A DNA stretch of 64,000 nt from Methylobacterium sp. Lineage in GTDB: Bacteria > Pseudomonadota > Alphaproteobacteria > Rhizobiales > Beijerinckiaceae. Below the pieces are notes generated by a model. It saw nothing but the letters and a program-made list of their open reading frames with translations. It had not been told where the DNA came from and ran no database searches. Each line of letters opens with the position of its first letter. The first letter of the stretch is position 1. Both the position numbers and the translations under genes were made by a program. Of the stretch, positions 34,786 to 42,977 are shown one piece after another. Location: the NCBI GenBank assembly GCA_002928875.1, contig PERO01000008.1, positions 1 through 64,000 on the forward strand. The letters are read 5' to 3'.

Positions 34786-35592
34786 TCAATGATGTTCGAA
34801 AAGGGGGCCGTGCCCCGCGAAACGATCTGTGATGCCCATCGCGCGCAGCGCATGCCAGTAGGTCGCGCTGTTGATGGCGATCACCGGCTTGCCAAGCCGC
34901 TCCTGCATCTCGATGGCGAGCCGGACCATCGACAGGTTGGTGCCGACCTGCACGATGGCATCGATATCATCGCCATCGAGCGCGAGGATGTGCCGGCGCA
35001 GCTCGTCTTCCTGAACCTCCGCGATCGCCACGGGAGACGCACAGCGAAGCCCGCGAAACGTCGCGACCGAGAAGCCGCAATCCTCGAAAAAGCGCGTCAC
35101 ATTGCGATCGGAGACCGGCTGATAAGGGGAAATGACCGCAATGCGCTTCGCGCCAAAAAGGTTCAGCGCCGCCTCGCAGGCAAAGGAGCCGGCGGACACC
35201 CCGACGCCGCAATGCTCGGCCAGGTCGCGCATCCGCCTCTCGGAAGCCGCACGCCCATCCCAGAACATCAGCGCCGAGAGGCCCATGATAAGGTAGTCCG
35301 GCTTGCACGTCATGCAGCGGTCGACGGCAGCGTAAAGTTCGCGGCCGAGGATATCGACGAGGGCCAGGAATTCCTCGTCATTGCGCAGCGGGAGGTTCGG
35401 CACATGGATCCGGCCGGAATGGTTGGTGACACCGGGGATCCGGAGATCGTCGAAATCGGGCTGCACGATCGTGTTGGTCGATGGCGCGACAACGGCGAAC
35501 TTGCAGCGCCAGCCGCGGGCATCGCGGCTCCTTGCACGCTCTATCATGGCACCCCCGCTCCTGGCATCCCCGCTTCTGGCATCCCCGCTCAT
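34786..35592 (-). CDS. Asp/Glu racemase-superfamily protein (maleate isomerase-like), paralog 2
   Basis: 268 residues, clearly related to the next gene along its whole length (for example APSTNTIVQPDFDDL, RGLRCASPVAIAEV, QVGTNLSM, GKPVIAINSATYWHALRAM). It also lacks both catalytic cysteines at GLSALMFW and QVGTNLSM. The first ATG overlaps the stop of the isochorismatase-type gene (ATGA), but the N-terminus is then a repetitive SGDARSGDARSG tail encoded by a 15-base tandem repeat; ATG 35547 (MIERARS) is an alternative start. Tandem retention of both copies suggests two related steps or a heteromer. Confidence 0.8.
   Translation of the reverse strand: MSGDARSGDARSGGAMIERARSRDARGWRCKFAVVAPSTNTIVQPDFDDLRIPGVTNHSGRIHVPNLPLRNDEEFLALVDILGRELYAAVDRCMTCKPDYLIMGLSALMFWDGRAASERRMRDLAEHCGVGVSAGSFACEAALNLFGAKRIAVISPYQPVSDRNVTRFFEDCGFSVATFRGLRCASPVAIAEVQEDELRRHILALDGDDIDAIVQVGTNLSMVRLAIEMQERLGKPVIAINSATYWHALRAMGITDRFAGHGPLFEHH
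35546..35590. repeat. 15-base tandem repeat, three units
   Basis: Units ATGGCACCCCCGCTC, CTGGCATCCCCGCTT and CTGGCATCCCCGCTC follow each other. They lie at the 5' end of the racemase paralog 2 gene and, on the minus strand, encode the repeated SGDAR peptide. Confidence 0.75.
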
Positions 35593-36245
35593 GGCGCCCG
35601 CGCAGTTGGGCCTTCCGCCAGGGAGGCGAGATGCGCCATCACGATATCGATCCCCACGACATCGCCGTATTTCGCGTTGATGTCGAAGAGGTTCGCCTCG
35701 TGCGGCACGGCATGACGGTCACCGACACATTCGCGGGGAACGATCACCCGGAAGCCGTGTTGCAGGCCATCCACCGCCGTTGCGCGAATGCAGCCGCTCG
35801 TCGAACAGCCGACGAGAACAATGGTATCCACTCCCGAGGCTGTGAGCGTTGCGGCAAGCGAAGTGCCGAAAAATGCGCTTGCATAGTTTTTCGTCAGCAC
35901 GAGATCAGTCGGTCCGGGAGCGAGCTGCGGCACGATCCGCCCCAAGGGCTCCCCGGCCACGAGGCTGCGCAGGACGGGGATTTTCTGCACGAAAAGCCCG
36001 CCATCCGCCCCGCCTGGATGGAATTCCACCCGTGTGAACAGGACGGGGAGGCCCGCCGCCCGCGCCGCCGCCAGCAAGGGTACGGTGCTGGCCGCCGCCT
36101 CGGCCACGGCCGGGGCATAAAGCGGGGCACCGGGCGTTGTGTAGGCCTCGATGAAATCGACGATCAGGAGGCAGGGTTTCCGGCCGAAACCGAGCCGTCC
36201 GTCAAAAACGCCCCGGTAGTTGCCGTCGAGATCCTTTGTGCTCAT
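35589..36245 (-). CDS. Isochorismatase-family cysteine hydrolase
   Basis: 218 residues. The catalytic triad is D30 (LLIVDF), K119 (VLTKNYASAF) and C152 (STSGCIRATA), with the usual cis-peptide before it. Close family roles are maleamate amidohydrolase, N-carbamoylsarcosine amidase and similar C-N hydrolases. Next to maleate-isomerase-like proteins a maleamate-type amidase is a natural guess, but the substrate is not shown. Start and stop overlap with the neighbours by ATGA on both sides, so the whole cluster is tightly coupled. Confidence 0.85.
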   Translation of the reverse strand: MSTKDLDGNYRGVFDGRLGFGRKPCLLIVDFIEAYTTPGAPLYAPAVAEAAASTVPLLAAARAAGLPVLFTRVEFHPGGADGGLFVQKIPVLRSLVAGEPLGRIVPQLAPGPTDLVLTKNYASAFFGTSLAATLTASGVDTIVLVGCSTSGCIRATAVDGLQHGFRVIVPRECVGDRHAVPHEANLFDINAKYGDVVGIDIVMAHLASLAEGPTARAP

Positions 36246-37177
36246 TCCGCCTCACTTTCAACGGGTTGTGCCCCCTCTCGCGGAAAGGGCGGCACGTGTG
36301 GCAACTGCGCCGGAAGGCGCCGGCCCATGCGTTCCGCCAGCCAGTGGCTGGTTGCGATCAGGCTGTCGAGCCTCGTGCCCGTGGCAATTCCGGATCGCGC
36401 GAGCATGTAGACGAGATCCTCGGTCGCGATGTTTCCCGTGGCGCCAGGCGCGAAGGGACAGCCGCCGAGACCACCGAGGCTGGAATCGAGCACCGTCACA
36501 CCCGCTCGCAACGCCGCCTCGGCATTGGCGTAGCCGGTGTTCCGGGTGTTGTGGAAATGGGCACGCAGGGCGACCTCCGGCCAGCTTGCGCCAATCACCC
36601 CGAAGCGTTCGAGCACGTCGCGCGGCACGGCGACGCCAATCGTATCGGCGAGCGCGAGTTCGTCCACCCCGGCCTCGACGATGTGTTCGGCGATGGCCTT
36701 GATCCGCCCGGCCGGCACCTCGCCCTCGATGGGGCATCCGAAGGCAGCGGCGATCGCCACGGACCGGTGGAGGCCAGCCTCTTTCGCCTGCGCCGAAAGG
36801 CGGCGCCAGAGCGTGAGCATGGTTTCGATCGTGGCGCCCTGATTGCGCTGGCTGAACGTTTCGGAAGCCACCACGACAAAGGTGATCTCATCGACACCGG
36901 CTGCAAGCGCCCGGCCAAAGCCGCGCTCGTTGAGAACGAGGCCGGAGAGGCGCAGACCACCGATCGCCCGTGCTGCCGCGACCACCTCTTCGCCATCCGC
37001 CATGGCCGGCACACGCCGGGGATCGACGAAACTCGCAACCTCGATCCGCCGCAGGCCCGCGGCTGCAAGACGGCGGACGAATTCGATCTTGTCCACCGTC
37101 GCGAGCCCGGCAGGTTCGTTCTGCAAGCCGTCCCGCGGGCCGACCTCGACAATCTCGATCGGAAGCGAGCCGGGCAT
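36242..37177 (-). CDS. HMG-CoA lyase-like enzyme
   Basis: 311 residues of the HMGL-like TIM-barrel family. EVGPRDGLQNEP (R15, D16), ASFVDPRRVPAMAD, metal-binding HFHNTRNTG and the C-terminal loop GGLGGCPFAPGATGN with its active-site Cys are all intact. Such enzymes cleave 3-hydroxy-3-methylacyl-CoAs (HMG-CoA, citramalyl-CoA). Beside a CaiB/BaiF CoA-transferase it suggests CoA activation of a dicarboxylic or branched acid followed by retro-Claisen cleavage. Confidence 0.9.
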   Translation of the reverse strand: MPGSLPIEIVEVGPRDGLQNEPAGLATVDKIEFVRRLAAAGLRRIEVASFVDPRRVPAMADGEEVVAAARAIGGLRLSGLVLNERGFGRALAAGVDEITFVVVASETFSQRNQGATIETMLTLWRRLSAQAKEAGLHRSVAIAAAFGCPIEGEVPAGRIKAIAEHIVEAGVDELALADTIGVAVPRDVLERFGVIGASWPEVALRAHFHNTRNTGYANAEAALRAGVTVLDSSLGGLGGCPFAPGATGNIATEDLVYMLARSGIATGTRLDSLIATSHWLAERMGRRLPAQLPHVPPFPREGAQPVESEAE

Positions 37178-37179
37178 CG

Positions 37180-38421
37180 TCAGGCTGCGAGCGGACGAGC
37201 GCCGATCACGCCCCGCGCCGCGAGTTCGGCAAGGCGTGGGCTCGGCAATCCGAGCAGGCCCGAGAAAATCTCCTCGTTGTGCTGCCCCAGAGCGGGGCCG
37301 GGCGCCGAGACACGGCCCGGTGTTTCCGACAGCTTCGGCACGACATTCTGCATCTTCAACTCGCCCAGCATGGGATGCATGACCCGCACGATGGCATCGC
37401 GGGCCTTGAAATGCGCATCCTGAAGCATTTCGGGAGCACGGTAGATGTCACCGCGCGGAACACCATGGGTATCGAGAATGCGCCCGAGCTCCTCGCGCCC
37501 CAGCTTGCTGCTCCATTCGGCAATGAGCGCATCGAGTTCGGTCTGGTGTTTGCCACGCGCGGTATGCGTCGCATAGCGCGGGTCGGTCGCGAGTTCGGCA
37601 CGCCCCATCGCTTCGGCCAGCCGCGCGAAGACCGTATCCTGGTTCGCGGCGATCAGCACATAGCCCCCTTCTCGCGTGGGATAGATGTTGGAGGGCGCGA
37701 CATTGGGCAGGATCGCCCCGGTGCGCTCGCGGATATACCCGCCCTTGTCGAATTCCGTCACAAGGCTCTCCATGACGGCCAGAACCGCTTCATAGATGGC
37801 ACTGTCGACCACCTGACCGCGGCCGGATCGCTCGCGGGCATGCAGGGCCACCAGCCCGCCGAGGCAGGCGAAGGTTGCCGCGAGCGTATCACCGATCGAA
37901 ATCCCCGCGCGAGAGGGCGGATGGTCGGGGTCGCCGGTCACGTAGCGCAGGCCACCCATCGCCTCGCCAATCGACCCGTACCCGGCGCGCTTCGCGTAAG
38001 GGCCGGTCTGGCCATAGCCCGACACGCGGATCATCACGAGACCCGGATTCAGGCGTGCAAGCTCGTCGTAACCGAGCCCCCATTTTTCCATCGTTCCGGG
38101 TCGGAAATTCTCGAGAAGAACATCCGACTTCGCAACAAGGTCGCGGATGATGGCCTGCCCTTCCGGCTCCCGGGCGTTGATCTCGACCGATTTCTTGTTG
38201 CGCGCGATGACCGGCCACCAGAGCGAGAGGCCATGCGGCTTCTCGCGGCCCCATTCGCGCATGGGATCGCCCGTTCCCGGCTGCTCGATCTTGATGACCT
38301 CCGCGCCGAAATCCGCGAGAAGCTGACCACAGAACGGCCCCGCCAGGAGCTGGCCCATTTCAAGGACGCGCAGATCGGACAGGGGGCCGCGCTCGCGCGG
38401 CGACGCAAAGGGCGATTCCAA
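37180..38421 (-). CDS. CaiB/BaiF family CoA-transferase
   Basis: 413 residues, family III CoA-transferase: LSDLRVLEMGQLLAGPFCGQLLADFGAEVIKIEQP at the start, ARNKKSVEIN, LLENFRPGTMEKWGLGYDEL, and GLRYVTGDPD. The start is TTG at 38421, with GAGG eight bases upstream (38433-38430) and a promoter-operator just before; the longer frame further upstream crosses this promoter and is rejected. First gene of the five-gene minus-strand operon and divergent from the GntR gene. Confidence 0.9.
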   Translation of the reverse strand: MESPFASPRERGPLSDLRVLEMGQLLAGPFCGQLLADFGAEVIKIEQPGTGDPMREWGREKPHGLSLWWPVIARNKKSVEINAREPEGQAIIRDLVAKSDVLLENFRPGTMEKWGLGYDELARLNPGLVMIRVSGYGQTGPYAKRAGYGSIGEAMGGLRYVTGDPDHPPSRAGISIGDTLAATFACLGGLVALHARERSGRGQVVDSAIYEAVLAVMESLVTEFDKGGYIRERTGAILPNVAPSNIYPTREGGYVLIAANQDTVFARLAEAMGRAELATDPRYATHTARGKHQTELDALIAEWSSKLGREELGRILDTHGVPRGDIYRAPEMLQDAHFKARDAIVRVMHPMLGELKMQNVVPKLSETPGRVSAPGPALGQHNEEIFSGLLGLPSPRLAELAARGVIGARPLAA

Positions 38422-38443
38422 TGGATGATCCTCGCAACCGAAA

Positions 38444-38481
38444 TTGTCTGGACAAATTAGGCGATGAGACACTCTTGTCAA
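38444..38481 (-). promoter_or_regulatory. Promoter and GntR operator for the catabolic operon
   Basis: On the minus strand: -35 TTGACA (38481-38476), 16-base spacer, -10 TAATTT (38459-38454), overlapped by the palindrome TTGTC-CA-GACAA (38455-38444). The same arrangement precedes the TRAP operon at 39335. Binding here would block polymerase, so repression is likely; the GntR gene beside it is the obvious regulator. Confidence 0.7.
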
Positions 38482-38501
38482 GTCAGCCGCTCTGGTGTGG
38501 C

Positions 38502-39308
38502 ATGGCGCGCATGACCCAGCCGTGGCACGACCCTTCGGATGATGACGCGGATCGTGCCATCTCCTCCCAGCCGGAACAGGCGCTTCCGCTGAACGAGCGC
38601 ATCGCGCGCGTCCTCGGGGACGGCATCGCCCAGGGCGATTACCCCGTCGGCACCTTGCTGCCGACCGAAGCGGCCTTGTGCGATACATACGGGGCCAGTC
38701 GCTTCACCGTCCGGGAGGCCTTGCGGAAACTGGTCGAGGCCGGCCTGATCGAGCGGCGCCGCGGTGCGGGATCGCGCGTGGTCGCCACCACTCCAAAATC
38801 GAAATTCTCCCAGACTTTCCATGACCTGACTGAGATTTTCCAATATGCTCAGGATACGCATCTCGATGTCGCCCAGCTCGGAATGGTGCGGATCGACGAG
38901 GGAGAAGCACAACTGGTCGGCGCCTCGCCCGGGACGCGATGGCTGCGGCTCAATGGCCTGCGCTGGAATGCGGAGCGCAGCACGTCACTGAGCCATGTCA
39001 CGGCCTATATCCACGCGCGCTTTGCCCCGCTTCTCGAAGATGTACGGACGGCCAGGGGGGCGATTTACGCCCTGATTGAGGCCCGATCGGGCGAAGCCAT
39101 CGAGGAAGCGGTCCAGGAGATTGCTGCCCTGCCGATGCCGGCTTCCGTTGCCCGTATGCTCGGCCTTCGGGCTGGCCTGCCGGCCATGCGCCTTGTGCGC
39201 CGCTATCTCGATGCCAGCGGCGGAACGATGATGACATCCATCAATTGGCATCCCGGCGAGCATTTCACTTACACGATGCGCCTGCGCCGCGGCGAATGGA
39301 AAGCTTGA
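38502..39308 (+). CDS. GntR family regulator, HutC/UTRA type
   Basis: 268 residues. A winged-helix GntR domain (LNERIARVLGDGIAQGDYPVGTLLPTEAALCDTYGASRFTVREALRKL, then EAGLIERRRGAGSRV) is joined to a UTRA ligand-binding domain ending INWHPGEHFTYTMRLRR. It sits between the catabolic operon and the TRAP operon, both of which carry the same palindromic operator, so it probably represses both until an acid inducer binds. Start chosen at ATG 38502; a second ATG at 38511 is equally possible. The frame upstream to 38421 covers the operator and is unlikely to be translated. Confidence 0.88.
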   Translation: MARMTQPWHDPSDDDADRAISSQPEQALPLNERIARVLGDGIAQGDYPVGTLLPTEAALCDTYGASRFTVREALRKLVEAGLIERRRGAGSRVVATTPKSKFSQTFHDLTEIFQYAQDTHLDVAQLGMVRIDEGEAQLVGASPGTRWLRLNGLRWNAERSTSLSHVTAYIHARFAPLLEDVRTARGAIYALIEARSGEAIEEAVQEIAALPMPASVARMLGLRAGLPAMRLVRRYLDASGGTMMTSINWHPGEHFTYTMRLRRGEWKA

Positions 39309-39334
39309 GCCTTTTCCACAGCCCGACTGCGTGT

Positions 39335-39372
39335 TGACATCAGGCCTCCCTTCGATAAGTTGTCCGGATAAA
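39335..39372 (+). promoter_or_regulatory. Promoter and GntR operator for the TRAP operon
   Basis: -35 TTGACA (39335-39340), 16-base spacer, -10 TAAGTT (39357-39362), overlapped by TTGTC-CG-GATAA (39361-39372). Spacing from -35 to operator is 20 bases, identical to the divergent promoter at 38444-38481. Confidence 0.7.
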
Positions 39373-39472
39373 TTATGTCTTGAGCGCATTCGTACGGATG
39401 TACGCAGCGCCTCGCCGACGGATGGGCCGGCCGATGGACCGCCCCGCTTGTCTCACTGGCTTGGGAGGCCCC

Positions 39473-40456
39473 ATGAAGAACCTTCGCATGCTGTTTGCCG
39501 CCGCCGCGCTCGTCGTCAGTGCCCCGGCGATCGCCCAGACCAAGTGGGACATGCACGTCTCCTGGCCGCCGAACAATTTCCACACGCGCAATGCCCTGGC
39601 CTTCGCCGAAGCAGTCAAGCAGCGCACGCAAGGGCGCGTCGAGATCACGGTCCATTCCGGCGGCGCATTGGGACTCAAGGGTCCCGAAGTCCTGCGGGCC
39701 GTGCGCGACGGTATCGTGCCGATTGCGGAGAGCTTCCTGTCGCAGCAGGCCGGCGATGTTCCCTTCCTCTCCATCGAGACCATGCCTTTCCTGGTGCGCA
39801 GCCCGGAAGAGTTGAGCACGCTCTACCGCATCTCCCAGCCGCGCATGGAAACCGTGCTGGCATCCTACAACCAGAAGCTTCTCTATCTGGCTCCGTGGCC
39901 GAGCCAGATGATCTTTACCCGCAATCCCGTCGCGACAATCGCGGACTTCAAGGGCTTGAGAATTCGCGTCACCGATCGGAATAACGGCGAGATGATGGGA
40001 GCGCTTGGCATGGTGCCGATCTCCGTGCCGTTCTCGGATCTCATTCCGGCGCTCGCCGCCGGCGCCGTGGGCGGTGTGCAGACCTCTGCCCCGACAGCGG
40101 TCGATTCCAAGCTCTGGGAATTCCTGAAGCACGCGCTCCACACCAATCACACCTGGGCGTCGAACATGGTGACGGTGAACCTTGACCGGTGGAAGGCGCT
40201 CACCCCCGCCGACCAGAAGATCATCGAAGATACCGCGCGCGAATTGCAGCCGACCTTCTGGCAGGCCTCGGCCACAGCCGATCAGGATGGCCAGAAAATG
40301 ATCGCGGCACAGGGCATCAAGGTGTCGCCGACCGATCCGGCCGTGCTCGCCGAGATGGAAAAGGCGACACGCCCGATGTGGGACCGTTTCATGACCCGCG
40401 TTCCGGAAGCCGCCCCGGTCATCGAACAATATCTTGCCGCGGTCGGGCGCAAGTGA
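39473..40456 (+). CDS. TRAP transporter solute-binding protein, DctP family (system 1)
   Basis: 327 residues with a signal peptide (MKNLRMLFAAAALVVSAPAIAQ). The mature protein has DctP features: GGALGLKGPEVLRAVRDG, the ligand-carboxylate Arg in LRIRVTD, and the C-terminal W-KALTPADQKIIEDTARE helix. It captures an organic acid in the periplasm for the membrane proteins encoded next. GGGAGG lies five bases before the ATG. The cluster context suggests the ligand is the acid degraded by the divergent operon. Confidence 0.92.
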   Translation: MKNLRMLFAAAALVVSAPAIAQTKWDMHVSWPPNNFHTRNALAFAEAVKQRTQGRVEITVHSGGALGLKGPEVLRAVRDGIVPIAESFLSQQAGDVPFLSIETMPFLVRSPEELSTLYRISQPRMETVLASYNQKLLYLAPWPSQMIFTRNPVATIADFKGLRIRVTDRNNGEMMGALGMVPISVPFSDLIPALAAGAVGGVQTSAPTAVDSKLWEFLKHALHTNHTWASNMVTVNLDRWKALTPADQKIIEDTARELQPTFWQASATADQDGQKMIAAQGIKVSPTDPAVLAEMEKATRPMWDRFMTRVPEAAPVIEQYLAAVGRK

Positions 40457-40473
40457 CGCCGGACATCCGCGAC

Positions 40474-41064
40474 ATGGCATCGTCTTCGGCGAAAGCGGAA
40501 CCTCCGACGCCCGCTTCGCGGCAATCGCCGGCGCTCACGGCGCTGGTGCGCGCCGTCGATGCTCTCGCCATGGGGCTGGCGGCCATGGCAGGGGTGGCGC
40601 TGGCAGCGGTCGCGCTGCTGATCGCCGGCGAGATGGCGGCTCGAGCCGTGTTCGCGTATAGCTTCTCCTTCGCATGGGAGTTTTCGGCCTATGCGGTCGG
40701 GATTGCCATTTTCGGAGGCCTCGGCTGGACGCTCCGGACCGGTGGGCATATCCGGGTTGCGCTTCTCGGAAGCATCCTGCCGCCGGGCCCTGCCCGATGG
40801 GCCGAGGCATTGGCCGCGCTGGTCGGCGCGGCGCTCGCGATCCTCCTCGCCGCAGCGCTCGTGACGCTGTGCCTGGCGTCGTGGCGTGACGGAACGCGAT
40901 CGTTCCTTGGGCTCGAGACACCGCTCTACCTGCCACAATTCTTCATGGCGCTCGGCGCCGTTGGGTTCGCGCTGCAGGCGGCACTGCGGGTGGTTCTGCT
41001 GGCGAGTGGGCACCCCGCGGAGCGGGCCGGCAACGGCGACACCATCGCCGGAGGCCATGCATGA
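40474..41064 (+). CDS. TRAP transporter small permease, DctQ (system 1)
   Basis: 196 residues with four transmembrane helices and the family motif FAWEFSAYAVGIAIFGGLGWTLRTGGHIRV. It forms the permease with DctM. A GTG at 40453 overlaps the dctP stop (GTGA) and could be the real start; ATG 40474 gives a more usual length. Stop overlaps the dctM start (ATGA). Confidence 0.87.
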   Translation: MASSSAKAEPPTPASRQSPALTALVRAVDALAMGLAAMAGVALAAVALLIAGEMAARAVFAYSFSFAWEFSAYAVGIAIFGGLGWTLRTGGHIRVALLGSILPPGPARWAEALAALVGAALAILLAAALVTLCLASWRDGTRSFLGLETPLYLPQFFMALGAVGFALQAALRVVLLASGHPAERAGNGDTIAGGHA

Positions 41065-42356
41065 CCCCGATCCTCGCCTTCCTTGGATTGGCGATGCTCG
41101 TCCTGCTCGGCGGCGGGGTCTGGATCGGCCTCGCCCTGCTGGGCATCGGCGCGGGCGCGCTGGAGGTTTTCCGCGACATGCCGGTGGTGAAGCTTCTGGG
41201 GCAGCTTTCCTGGAACGCGACCACGCAGGCCGAACTGGCTTCGTTGCCACTTTTCATCCTGATGGCGGAAATCCTGTTCCGGACGCGCCTTTCCGATCAG
41301 ATCTTTGCCGGCCTCGCTCCCCTGGCGCGTCGCCTGCCCGGCCAGCTGCTGCACGTCAACGTGCTGGGCTGCACACTCTTCGCGGCCGTATCAGGCTCAT
41401 CGGCGGCAACCGCCGCCACCGTGGGCCGCATCACCCTGCCGGAACTTGAGCGGCGGGGCTATGCGAAAAGCGCGGCCATGGGTTCGCTCGCCGGCGCAGG
41501 GACCCTTGGCTTCCTGATCCCGCCTTCCATCGTGATGATCGTCTATGGCGTGCTGGCCGAAGTCTCGATCATCAAGCTCTTCATGGCCGGAATTCTCCCC
41601 GGCCTTCTGCTGGCGCTTGGCTTCATGATCTGGATCGGCATCCACAGCCGGATCAACAATCGTCTCGTGCCCTCGGGCGAAGCGGTGCTGACGTGGCGGG
41701 AGACGGGTCGGGCGCTGGCCAATCTCGGCCCCGTCCTCGTGCTGATTTTCGCGCTGATCGGCTCGATGTATGCCGGTCTTGCGACGCCGAACGAAGCCGC
41801 CGCCGTCGGTGTGTGGGGCGCCCTGGCATTGGGCGCGTTTCAGCGATCGCTGAGCCTCGCAAAGCTCGTTGATGCCTTGATGGCTGGCGTGCGCACCACA
41901 TCGATGATCGGGCTGATCCTGGTGGGTGCGGCGTTCCTCACGACCGCCGTCGGGTATCTCGGCGTGCCGCGCGCCATTGTGGGCGCCGTCTCCGAATGGG
42001 GTCTCGGCCCCTTCGCCCTGATCGCGATGCTGCTGCTGATCTACATCGTGCTCGGCATGTTTCTCGACGGCATTTCCATGATCGTCATGACGTTGCCGCT
42101 GGTCCTGCCGCTCGTGGTCGCCGCGGGTTACGACCCGATCTGGTTCGGCGTGTTTCTGGTGGTGGCGGTGGAGCTGGCTCAGGTGACACCCCCGGTGGGC
42201 ATGAACCTGTTCGTGATCCAGGGCCTTGCAAAGGTCCCCATGGGCGAGGTGGCGCAGGCCGCCCTGCCGTATTTCCTCATCATGATCGGCTTCGCATTGC
42301 TGCTCGCGGTGTGGCCGGATCTTGCGATGCTGCTGCCCCGGCTCGCCGCAGGATGA
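41061..42356 (+). CDS. TRAP transporter large permease, DctM (system 1)
   Basis: 431 residues and about 12 helices. Family motifs are clear: ALLGIGAGALEVF, SSAATAATVGRITLPELERRGYAKS, LGFLIPPSIVMIVYGVLAEVS, MYAGLATPNEAAAVG and TPPVGMNLFVIQGL. It uses a sodium gradient to import the ligand delivered by DctP. Confidence 0.93.
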   Translation: MTPILAFLGLAMLVLLGGGVWIGLALLGIGAGALEVFRDMPVVKLLGQLSWNATTQAELASLPLFILMAEILFRTRLSDQIFAGLAPLARRLPGQLLHVNVLGCTLFAAVSGSSAATAATVGRITLPELERRGYAKSAAMGSLAGAGTLGFLIPPSIVMIVYGVLAEVSIIKLFMAGILPGLLLALGFMIWIGIHSRINNRLVPSGEAVLTWRETGRALANLGPVLVLIFALIGSMYAGLATPNEAAAVGVWGALALGAFQRSLSLAKLVDALMAGVRTTSMIGLILVGAAFLTTAVGYLGVPRAIVGAVSEWGLGPFALIAMLLLIYIVLGMFLDGISMIVMTLPLVLPLVVAAGYDPIWFGVFLVVAVELAQVTPPVGMNLFVIQGLAKVPMGEVAQAALPYFLIMIGFALLLAVWPDLAMLLPRLAAG

Positions 42357-42398
42357 TCAGCCCTTGCCGGCAACCCGCCGGCTGGAAGGAGTGTCGTC

Positions 42399-42977
42399 GT
42401 GAGCGTGGTTCGTTATCTGTCGCGATGCGCCGCCTGGCTCGCGGGTGGGCTGGTCCTGGTATCGGCGCTGCTGGTTGGCGTCGATGTCCTGATGCGCAAC
42501 CTTTTCGGGCTGAGCGCTCTCTACAGCTTTGAATTGTCGCGCTATCTCTTCGGCGCGGTCGTCACCTTCGGCCTCTCGTTCGCGCTCGTGGAGCGTGCCC
42601 ATATCCGGATCGATCCGCTGGTGCGCCTCCTGCCCGCAGGCGCTCGCGCGGTAGCCGATGTGGTGGCACTAGCCGCGACGGCTCCCGTTGCCCTCGTCAT
42701 GGCCTGGCAGGGGATCGATCTGGTGCACCAGAGCCTGCGCCTCGGAGCGATCTCGAATTCCCCGCTCGGCATCCCTATAGCGATCCCCCAGGGGATGTGG
42801 GCTTTCGGTCTGATCTGGTTTGCGGTGACCAGCGTCGTGCTGCTCGTCGTGGCGTCGGGCGCATTGGCGAAGGCCCAGTTCGACCGCGTCAACGCATTGG
42901 CAGGCCTCCCCGCCATGGGCGGAGAGGGAACCGAGGTGAAGGACCTCGCCCACAAGCCTGCGAGGGCCGAGGCATGA
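42399..42977 (+). CDS. TRAP transporter small permease, DctQ (system 2)
   Basis: 192 residues, four helices, with FELSRYLFGAVVTFGLSFALVERAHIRID typical of DctQ. The start is GTG 42399 with AAGGAG eight bases upstream. The C-terminal tail after the last helix is longer and polar. Stop overlaps the next start (ATGA). Confidence 0.88.
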   Translation: MSVVRYLSRCAAWLAGGLVLVSALLVGVDVLMRNLFGLSALYSFELSRYLFGAVVTFGLSFALVERAHIRIDPLVRLLPAGARAVADVVALAATAPVALVMAWQGIDLVHQSLRLGAISNSPLGIPIAIPQGMWAFGLIWFAVTSVVLLVVASGALAKAQFDRVNALAGLPAMGGEGTEVKDLAHKPARAEA

